Source of the DNA: an uncultured Desulfovibrionaceae bacterium
GTDB lineage: Bacteria > Desulfobacterota > Desulfovibrionia > Desulfovibrionales > Desulfovibrionaceae
Direction of reading: 5' to 3'
Assembly (NCBI GenBank): GCA_949427775.1
Contig: CASQEL010000102.1
Location: forward strand, 1-7,185
Length of the DNA: 7,185 nt
The notes beneath the pieces are model-generated. The model saw only the letters and a list, made by a program, of their open reading frames with translations. It searched no databases and had not been told where the DNA came from. Position numbers and translations under genes: made by a program. Shown piece after piece: positions 1 to 5,108 of this stretch; position 1 is the first letter of the stretch, and every line of letters starts with the position of its first letter.

Positions 1-1321
1 TGCGCGGGATGGCCATGCCGCCATAGTTGCTTCCCGCCCAGCCCTGGGAGACGCGAACCCAGCAGCTGGTTTTCTCGTTGAACCGGCCCTCGCGGTCCCA
101 GTGAAACTGCACCTTCACCCGACCGTACTTGTCCGCGTAGATTTCTTCGCCCTCGGGACCGGTGACGTGGGCGGTCTGCTCTCCCGTGACCCGGTTTTTG
201 GGATGTTCCAGAGGCGGGACGAAGCGGGTTCTCTCCGGAATGGCCGTTACCCTGGAGGCATAGCGCAGGCCGCGACCGCCGGGAGCCTCGTGTTCCAGCA
301 CGCCGGGCTGCTCGCCCTCGTGATGCGCGGCGACGACCCACCACGCGGCGTTGACGGCCTCGCGGGGGTGCTCGTGGATGCTGAAGGTACGGCCGGGCAG
401 AAAGCGGGCCACATCGGCCTCGGCCTCGATCCACTGCCGGAAGGTCAACTGGCGCTGCAACTGCAATTTGGCGTAGCGCATGCCCGGTTTGCGCAACTGA
501 TACAGGTGCGGATAGGCGTAGTGTTCCAGCAACATGCCGGGAGGCGTGGGGGCTTTGAGCGTGTCTTCCTCGGCTTCGTGCACGTGCAGATCCAGCTTGG
601 GCTTCCGGAAGTTCCATTCCCTGTAAGCCATGGCGTTGCTGTTGACGCGCTCGTGCAGGCGCAGGCGGCTGACGACGGCCGTATCGGCGGGTTGCCCCGA
701 GCCGGGGAAGAAGCGCAGATCGCTTTCTCCGGCGATGGGGGGGCCGCCCTCGTGGTCGCGGAAGCAGAGGCAGTGGCTGTCCCGGCTGTGTTCGAAGTGG
801 AAATAGATGCCTTCTTCCTCACAGAGCCGGGTGATGAAGTGGAGATCCGTTTCGCCGTACTGCACGCAGTACTCGCGGGGATCGTAGGTTCCGGAGAGCT
901 TGAAGGAGGCGGCGTCGGCCGGAAAGCCCTGTTCCTTGAGGAGTTGCCGGATGATTTGGACTACGGAGAGATTTTGGAAGATGCGATGATCGCGGATCTG
1001 CCCCAGGAACCAGAGACGGGGAACCCGGGAGCAGCGGTAGTGGGTGAAGCGGTTGGCGGTGTGCAGTTGCTCCATCTCGCTGATCAGGCCGTGGATCGGA
1101 CGCTCTTGGCCGCTGCGGTCGGCTATGGAGAGGCAGGCCGGGGAGCCGAGGAGGGCGGTGAGGTCCACGTCCGCGGACGTGCTGATCAGCTCTATGGAGA
1201 ACTCATAGGGCGTGCAGACTTCCTCGCGGCCGGAGAAGGCGTAGACGGCAAAGCCGTCGGCGGGGCCGTTCTGGCACGCGAAGGTGAACCATGACGTGTT
1301 GGCGGCAAGTAATGAGCTCAT
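1..1321 (-). CDS. vgrG: VgrG (TssI), T6SS spike protein, N-terminal 440 residues; C-terminus beyond window
   Basis: This is the trimeric spike that caps the Hcp tube and carries effectors out of the cell. I translated the minus strand directly. The frame is open for 440 codons from the ATG at 1321 down to the left edge, without a stop. Residues 1 to about 380 look like the gp27-like base. This part contains the family-typical stretch YCVQYGETDLHFITRLCEEE followed by GIYFHFEH, then an AYREWNF segment. Around residues 400-435 comes the gp5-like OB fold, with the hallmark strings VKVQFHWDREG, CWVRVSQGWAG and NYGGMAIPR. The start is supported by AGGAAG at 1327-1332, five bases before the ATG. The gene lies 67 bp after the unknown 260-residue gene and is probably cotranscribed with it. 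The C-terminal beta-helix needle and any effector extension are outside the window, so whether this is a plain or 'evolved' VgrG cannot be seen. The family call is very secure. Confidence 0.97.
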   Translation of the reverse strand, partial: MSSLLAANTSWFTFACQNGPADGFAVYAFSGREEVCTPYEFSIELISTSADVDLTALLGSPACLSIADRSGQERPIHGLISEMEQLHTANRFTHYRCSRVPRLWFLGQIRDHRIFQNLSVVQIIRQLLKEQGFPADAASFKLSGTYDPREYCVQYGETDLHFITRLCEEEGIYFHFEHSRDSHCLCFRDHEGGPPIAGESDLRFFPGSGQPADTAVVSRLRLHERVNSNAMAYREWNFRKPKLDLHVHEAEEDTLKAPTPPGMLLEHYAYPHLYQLRKPGMRYAKLQLQRQLTFRQWIEAEADVARFLPGRTFSIHEHPREAVNAAWWVVAAHHEGEQPGVLEHEAPGGRGLRYASRVTAIPERTRFVPPLEHPKNRVTGEQTAHVTGPEGEEIYADKYGRVKVQFHWDREGRFNEKTSCWVRVSQGWAGSNYGGMAIPR

Positions 1322-1361
1322 AAAAACTTCCTGAGAAAACGGTGTTGTCGAACCGTATCGT

Positions 1362-1382
1362 CGTTGCGGCGTTCCCGCAACG
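1362..1382 (-). repeat. Perfect 8-bp stem hairpin upstream of vgrG
   Basis: Arms CGTTGCGG and CCGCAACG flank a five-base loop between the stop of the upstream gene (1389-1391) and the vgrG start. No run of T follows directly on the minus strand, so it does not look like a classical Rho-independent terminator. A second, weaker stem (ACGGT/ACCGT, 1339-1343 with 1352-1356) lies between it and the vgrG ribosome binding site and is followed by TTTTC. The pair could attenuate transcription or mark an mRNA processing site that sets VgrG levels relative to the upstream genes. The hairpin is visible; its function is inferred. Confidence 0.5.
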
Positions 1383-1388
1383 CGCCTG

Positions 1389-2171
1389 TCAGGCAAATTC
1401 CAGATATGCCACGGGCAGGCTGTCCTCTCCGTTCTCTTCCGGGTAGGGAGTTACGAACACCGCGCCGGGCTCGCCCTCCACCCGCAAAAAGCAGGCCGTG
1501 TCGGCCTCCAGCACGTTGCGGGCGGCGCAGGCGCTGAAAGGATTGCCTCCCCAGTTCCCCTCAATACCGCGCAGGGCGTGCTGCAGCGTGCATTTCCGCG
1601 GCAGACCGCCGCGCGGCCCCACGCCGAAGGCCGTGACTTCCGCATGGGTGACGCCGGCCATGAACCCCTGCCAGATAACGCCCTCGCCCGGTCCCACTTC
1701 CAGCCATTGTCCGATGAGGGGGTCCAGATGCGCGGCCGCGTGGAACGGGAGCGGCGGCAGCGGCCCGATCTTGGGGCGCAAGGCCATAAGCCGGGCGGCA
1801 AAGGAGGGGTCGTGGGCGCGGAATACCCGCACATCTCCCATAAAATCCGGCAGATGCGGCTCGGGTCCGTCGTCCGTCAGCAGGCAGGCCATGATCGGCG
1901 GCCTGGGGCGGGTCAGCGCCAGGACCAGCATGCCCCACCGGCGCAACACGTCCGTGGTGAAATCCCCGGACCGGCCGCGAAACACCCAGGCCTGCACGGC
2001 CGGGTCGTCCAGAATGGGCAAAAGCTGCATCCAGCCGCCGCGCACGGCGGCCACCTCCCGCCAGGATGCCGTGGCGGCGGCAAAGCCCACCGAACGCAGC
2101 CGCAGTTCCTCGTGCGGCGGATCTGACGGGTCGTCATCAAGAATGCAGAGCAGGGCTTTGGGCAACGGCAT
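1389..2171 (-). CDS. Unrecognised 260-residue soluble protein between T6SS kinase and vgrG
   Basis: I do not recognise this protein. It is real by context: it starts with ATG 15 bp after the kinase stop codon, has GGAGAA at 2177-2182 in good position, and uses GC-rich codons like its neighbours. It ends with TGA 67 bp before vgrG. There is no signal peptide or membrane segment, so it is probably cytoplasmic. The N-terminus is acidic (ILDDDPSDPP, residues 10-19). A Trp-rich part follows, then a proline-rich linker (GPLPPLPF, near residue 140). The C-terminal half is rich in glycine and contains GVGPRGGLPRK near residue 189 and IEGNWGGNPFSACAARN after it. It lacks the features I would expect of TagF, of the DUF4123 effector chaperones, of PAAR proteins or of FHA-domain proteins. 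Its position suggests a T6SS accessory role, such as a regulator, an adaptor for loading VgrG or a cognate of a VgrG-linked effector. This is inferred from position only. Confidence 0.85.
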   Translation of the reverse strand: MPLPKALLCILDDDPSDPPHEELRLRSVGFAAATASWREVAAVRGGWMQLLPILDDPAVQAWVFRGRSGDFTTDVLRRWGMLVLALTRPRPPIMACLLTDDGPEPHLPDFMGDVRVFRAHDPSFAARLMALRPKIGPLPPLPFHAAAHLDPLIGQWLEVGPGEGVIWQGFMAGVTHAEVTAFGVGPRGGLPRKCTLQHALRGIEGNWGGNPFSACAARNVLEADTACFLRVEGEPGAVFVTPYPEENGEDSLPVAYLEFA

Positions 2172-2186
2172 GGCTGTTCTCCGGTG

Positions 2187-3146
2187 TTACTGGGTGAAAA
2201 GGTTCCGCACGCGGGCGGTGCACTGATGCCAGGTATTCCAGGAGGCGAAGGCCCGGCGCAGGGCGGCGGCGGACGGGCGATCCTCGATGCGGAAGGACAG
2301 CCCCCGGCGCAGCGCGGGCCAGAGCAGGACCGGAAGTTCCGGCGGTCTGGACGGGGTCAGCCCGTGTTCCTCGGCCTCTTTGGAGGAGCGGCGTTGGAAG
2401 GGATGTGCGCCGCTGAACAGCTCATAGACGGCGCAGCAGGCCGAAAAAACGTCGTCCTCCGCCGAGGGCTGCCCGCCGCTCAGACGTTCCGGGCTGGAAT
2501 ACAGCACGTTGTAGGCCTCCAGGCGTGGGCTTTCCCGCAGCCCGCGCGCCGGGAGGGAGCGATCCGCGCGCACGATGGCGGCGGCCACGTTGAAGTCGAT
2601 GAGCACGGGCCGCCCGCCGGGTTCCAGAAACAGGTTGGAAGGCTTGATGTCGCCGTGAGCGATGCCTTGGGCGTGCAGAAAAGACAGGGTATGGAAAAAG
2701 CGGGCCACCATCGGCGTCACGGGCGCGTCGGGCAGGGCCGCGGCCTCGTCCGCCCTGCGTCCGCGCAGCAGTTCCATGCTGTAGCACAGGCCGAAGGGCT
2801 CGCGGTGCAGATCGAACACCCTGACCACGCCGGGGTGCGCCACCTGGCGCAGGATGCAGAATTCCTGGGCCAGAGCCAGCTGGGCCTGAAAGTTGCGGGC
2901 CAGATCGGGCAGCAGGCGCTTCACCGCCACCTGGGGCGTGGCGTCGCTCCATTCCACGCGCCGCAGATCCAGGGCAGCCCAGACCTCGCACACGCCGCCG
3001 GCCCCCAGCAGTCGCTGGAGCAGAAAACGTTCCTCGCGATCCGCAAAGCGCGCGCGGCGCGCACGGGGCGGGCGCGGGCGAAACCGGCGGCGCGGCTGAG
3101 CCGTGGAATGCGCCGCGTGCGCGGGAGCGTAGCCTTGCAGCGACAT
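2187..3146 (-). CDS. ppkA: PpkA-type T6SS serine/threonine protein kinase, short cytosolic form
   Basis: A Hanks-type kinase of 319 residues, expected to phosphorylate a T6SS FHA-domain protein and so promote assembly. Kinase motifs appear in order: glycine-rich loop LGAGGVCEVW (47-56), lysine in VAVK (K76), a likely helix-C glutamate (E95), catalytic loop HGDIKPSNL (164-172; D166, K168, N171), the metal-binding motif as DFN (184-186), SSPE (217-220) and DDVFS (231-235). Three things are unusual. The third glycine of the loop is Cys53, the usual DFG is DFN, and the HRD arginine is Gly165 (a non-RD kinase). The key K, D and N residues are present, so activity is plausible. Residues 17-33 are very basic. 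No membrane segment or periplasmic sensor domain follows the kinase fold, unlike the much longer Pseudomonas aeruginosa PpkA. The ATG at 3146 is chosen because GAGG precedes it and the frame further upstream overlaps the phosphatase gene with low-complexity sequence. The PpkA role rests on pairing with the phosphatase inside a T6SS cluster. Confidence 0.92.
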   Translation of the reverse strand: MSLQGYAPAHAAHSTAQPRRRFRPRPPRARRARFADREERFLLQRLLGAGGVCEVWAALDLRRVEWSDATPQVAVKRLLPDLARNFQAQLALAQEFCILRQVAHPGVVRVFDLHREPFGLCYSMELLRGRRADEAAALPDAPVTPMVARFFHTLSFLHAQGIAHGDIKPSNLFLEPGGRPVLIDFNVAAAIVRADRSLPARGLRESPRLEAYNVLYSSPERLSGGQPSAEDDVFSACCAVYELFSGAHPFQRRSSKEAEEHGLTPSRPPELPVLLWPALRRGLSFRIEDRPSAAALRRAFASWNTWHQCTARVRNLFTQ

Positions 3147-3151
3147 GGCCG

Positions 3152-3158
3152 TTACCTC
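3152..3158 (-). promoter_or_regulatory. Kinase ribosome binding site embedded in the phosphatase stop region
   Basis: On the minus strand GAGG (3155-3158) overlaps the last codons of the phosphatase gene. The phosphatase stop TAA (3152-3154) follows at once, and the kinase ATG comes eight bases after GAGG. This arrangement points to translational coupling, which would keep phosphatase and kinase at a set ratio. It also decides the kinase start at 3146. Confidence 0.75.
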
Positions 3159-3889
3159 AATGCGGACACGAACACCGTTACCACGGTGATGTTGTCCGGC
3201 TGGTTCATGCCCTTGACGGCGTTTTCCAGATCCTCGGCCGCTTCCTTGGCGGAATCCCGGTTCAGGCGAGCCGCCAGGGCGTCCGGCCCCAGCAGATCGG
3301 AGAGGCCGTCGGAGCAGATCAGAAACCTGTCCCCGCCCCGCAGGGAAAACCGCACTTCGGACAGTCGCAGGGCGTCGTGCGCGCCTATGGCGTTGGTGAT
3401 GATGTTGCCCCGCACCATGCGTTCGGCCTCCGAGGCGGTGAGCTCGCCGCTGTCGATTTTTTCCTGGCGCAGGGTGTGCTCGCGCGTGCAGCGGTAGAGC
3501 ACGCCGTCGCGCAGCAGGTAGCACTGGCTGTCTCCGGCCCACAGGCAGAGCCCTTCGCCGCCGTGCATGAGCAGGGCCACCACGGTGCTGGAGGCCCGGT
3601 ATTCGCCCCGCTGGGCGCGCAGAATGTCGTTGGAACGCCGAAGCATGTCCCGCACGTGCGCCGCATGCGCGTCCAGGGACGCGGCGGAGGGCGTTTCGAG
3701 CAGCAGCCGGGTGATCAATCTTCCGGCGTCGCCGCCGCGTTTGTCGCTGCCTACGCCGTCGGCCACCACCCAGAGCATGCGCTCGGCCCAGTTCAGAAAG
3801 GAATCCTGGTTTTCCGCGCGCACCGTCCCCTGAAGGCTCCAGCCCCAGGATTCCACGGTCACGGGAAAGGGATGCGTTTCGGTTTCCAT
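3152..3889 (-). CDS. pppA: PppA-type PP2C-family serine/threonine phosphatase of the T6SS
   Basis: A metal-dependent phosphatase of 245 residues, about the usual size for bacterial PP2C/Stp enzymes. It is expected to reverse phosphorylation by the adjacent kinase and so switch the secretion system off or reset it. The PP2C motifs are complete and in order: RAENQD (24-29), VADGVGS (42-48) with metal-ligand Asp44, a STVV strand (101-104), GDSQCYLLRDG (119-129), NAIGAHD (165-171), CSDGLSD (191-197) with Asp193, and the closing QPDNITVV (229-236) with Asp231. There is no signal peptide or membrane segment, so it is cytosolic. The ATG at 3889 has AGGAGA at 3898-3903 in ideal position. Another ATG at 3896 is out of frame and too close to that site. 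The gene starts 54 bp after the transglycosylase stop and ends five bases before the kinase start. I see no missing catalytic residue. Assignment to the T6SS threonine-phosphorylation switch rests on context. Confidence 0.95.
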   Translation of the reverse strand: METETHPFPVTVESWGWSLQGTVRAENQDSFLNWAERMLWVVADGVGSDKRGGDAGRLITRLLLETPSAASLDAHAAHVRDMLRRSNDILRAQRGEYRASSTVVALLMHGGEGLCLWAGDSQCYLLRDGVLYRCTREHTLRQEKIDSGELTASEAERMVRGNIITNAIGAHDALRLSEVRFSLRGGDRFLICSDGLSDLLGPDALAARLNRDSAKEAAEDLENAVKGMNQPDNITVVTVFVSALR

Positions 3890-3932
3890 AGCACATGTCT
3901 CCTGAAGCGTTTCATTCCGCCGCGAAACCGTT

Positions 3933-3942
3933 CGGGCGCCCG
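3933..3942. repeat. Perfect 10-bp palindrome directly after the transglycosylase stop
   Basis: CGGGCGCCCG reads the same on both strands and begins right next to the transglycosylase stop codon (3944-3946), in the 54-bp gap before the phosphatase. With no loop it would not form a good RNA hairpin by itself, and no T-run follows. It could be a dimeric protein-binding site or chance in GC-rich DNA. Confidence 0.3.
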
Positions 3943-3943
3943 T

Positions 3944-4993
3944 TCAGGGTCGCCTGATCATGCGGGGCGGCGCGATCCGGACCGGGGCCAATGGCTCCGG
4001 ACTTCCCTGCATGGCCAGGCGGCGTTCCGTCCGCGGGGCGGATTCGGACGGCGCGGACGCGGGATGCGCCGAAAGCCGGGGGAGCAGCGGCGTTTCGTTC
4101 AGGCCCAGCTCGCGGCTCTTGTGCAGCACCAGCACCGCCGCCGCGAATTGCGGCACAAAGCGCAGGGTTTCCTCGCGCAGCGCCCGCGTGGCCGTGTCGT
4201 CGTCGCGGCAGCGCCGCACCACTTCCGCAAGGGTACGTCCGCCGTACTGTCGCATGGCCCGCCGCATGGTCCCCTCGCCGCAGTTGTAGGCGGCCAGGGC
4301 CAGGGGCCAGTCCTGAAAAAGATTATATAAATACGCCAGATAACGTGTGGCCGCCCCGGTGGCTTTGGCCACGTCGAAACGCTCGTCCGTGTCCTTGTTC
4401 ACCACCAGGCCGAAGCGCCGGGCCGTCTGGGGCATGAGCTGCCACAGCCCGGCCGCGCCCGCCGAGGACACGCAGCGCGGCTCAAAGGCGCTTTCCACCA
4501 GCGGCAGGCAGGCCAGTTCCACGGGCAACCCCTGTCGCCGCACCCCGTCCAGCACGATGGGCAGATACCGGGCCGCCCGGCGCAGCACCTGATCCGTAGT
4601 GCCCCGTCGCGCTTCGGTCAGGCGGCGCAGATAGCGCCGCACCGTTGTCTCTTCCGCATGGGCCAGCCACATGTCCAGCCGGGCGTCGAGGTTCAGGCTC
4701 GTGTAGTCCACGGCGGCGGCCTGTTCCCGGACGCGCAGCGGGCTCCACAGGGCATGCGCGTCGCCCATGAGGCGCGGCACGCGGATGGTTCGCCCGCCGT
4801 CGGCCGGAAGAATCACCCGGCTCACCGACGCCACACGGGCCGCGGGCGGGGTGGAGTATTCCCCGGCAGTGCCCGAAGCCCGGCAGGCCGGAAGACAGGC
4901 CAGCCCCAGCAGCAGGCACAACGCCGCCCGGCGTCGCCTCGTTGCCGAAGCGGTCCGGGAAGATGAAGGGAGGAACCGGGCTGCGCTGCTCAT
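3944..4993 (-). CDS. Putative lipoprotein lytic transglycosylase (SLT/MltD-like) of the T6SS cluster
   Basis: A 349-residue enzyme predicted to cleave the glycan strands of peptidoglycan. The N-terminus has an Arg-rich region (RRRR, 19-22), a hydrophobic stretch (about 23-34) and a lipobox-like LPAC with Cys37, which suggests export and lipid anchoring. The SLT domain is clear: PLVESAF (164-170) with the likely catalytic Glu167, then GLWQLMPQTA (182-191), and AYNCGEG (235-241). The DERFDV...ATRYLAYLY part between them resembles MltD. No LysM repeats follow, unlike full MltD. The tail is rich in proline and arginine. The gene lies between tssM and the phosphatase. Family knowledge: the enteroaggregative E. 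coli T6SS recruits the housekeeping enzyme MltE through TssM, so a dedicated enzyme here would serve the same purpose. I chose the ATG at 4993 because a signal sequence follows it. A TTG at 5074 would put 27 unrelated residues in front. The Shine-Dalgarno match before 4993 is weak. The SLT fold is certain; lipidation and T6SS function are inferred. Confidence 0.92.
   Translation of the reverse strand: MSSAARFLPSSSRTASATRRRRAALCLLLGLACLPACRASGTAGEYSTPPAARVASVSRVILPADGGRTIRVPRLMGDAHALWSPLRVREQAAAVDYTSLNLDARLDMWLAHAEETTVRRYLRRLTEARRGTTDQVLRRAARYLPIVLDGVRRQGLPVELACLPLVESAFEPRCVSSAGAAGLWQLMPQTARRFGLVVNKDTDERFDVAKATGAATRYLAYLYNLFQDWPLALAAYNCGEGTMRRAMRQYGGRTLAEVVRRCRDDDTATRALREETLRFVPQFAAAVLVLHKSRELGLNETPLLPRLSAHPASAPSESAPRTERRLAMQGSPEPLAPVRIAPPRMIRRP
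4322..4351 (-). promoter_or_regulatory. Possible internal promoter inside the transglycosylase gene
   Basis: The minus strand reads TATAAT at 4322-4327, a perfect -10 hexamer, within an AT-rich patch that stands out in this GC-rich gene and uses the codon TTA. The hexamer 18 bp upstream (GCCACA, 4346-4351) matches the -35 consensus only in its last three bases. It points toward the phosphatase and kinase, whose first start codon is about 430 bp downstream. The residues encoded there (YLYNLF) are rich in AT-biased codons, which may be the whole explanation. Confidence 0.2.
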
Positions 4994-5034
4994 GATCTGT
5001 GTCCGGACGATGCTGTTGAAAAATGCTTTCCTTC

Positions 5035-5095
5035 CGCCCCGGAGGGCGAGGCCGGGGGAGGGAGCGTTCCGCAAGCGCGGTTTCCTTCCCCCGGC
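5035..5095 (-). repeat. Nested inverted repeats in the tssM-transglycosylase gap
   Basis: The longest gap in the window (4994-5108) holds several potential RNA structures. A perfect 9-bp inverted repeat pairs 5087-5095 (GCCGGGGGA on the minus strand) with 5051-5059 (TCCCCCGGC). Between the arms lies a small stem CCGC-GCTT-GCGG (5069-5080). Just downstream is CGCCC-TCCG-GGGCG (5035-5048), a 5-bp stem closed by a UNCG-type tetraloop, a very stable RNA loop class. A TTTTT run lies about 12 bases after that stem, too far for a standard Rho-independent terminator. The structures could partly terminate transcription or protect the 3' end of the tssM message. Confidence 0.5.
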
Positions 5096-5108
5096 GGATT
5101 CAGACGGC

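Noticed and set aside
101..1294. 397-codon open frame on the plus strand
   Set aside because: It is exactly antisense to vgrG, whose minus-strand translation has clear family motifs. The plus-strand product resembles no family and reflects GC-rich codon bias.
1389..2171. Identification of the unknown protein as TagF or a DUF4123 chaperone
   Set aside because: The length and position invited these calls, but I could not find the sequence features I associate with either family.
2184..3497. 437-codon open frame on the plus strand
   Set aside because: It is antisense to the kinase and part of the phosphatase, both with complete motifs; the product is low-complexity and unlike known proteins.
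3147..3896. Kinase frame stays open upstream to an ATG at 3896, which would give a 569-residue protein
   Set aside because: The extra 250 residues are Arg/Gly/Ala-rich shadow sequence of the phosphatase gene, and the kinase has its own ATG with a ribosome binding site at 3146.
3377..4330. 317-codon plus-strand open frame spanning the phosphatase and transglycosylase
   Set aside because: It covers two confidently identified minus-strand genes and their gap, and shows no recognisable motif.
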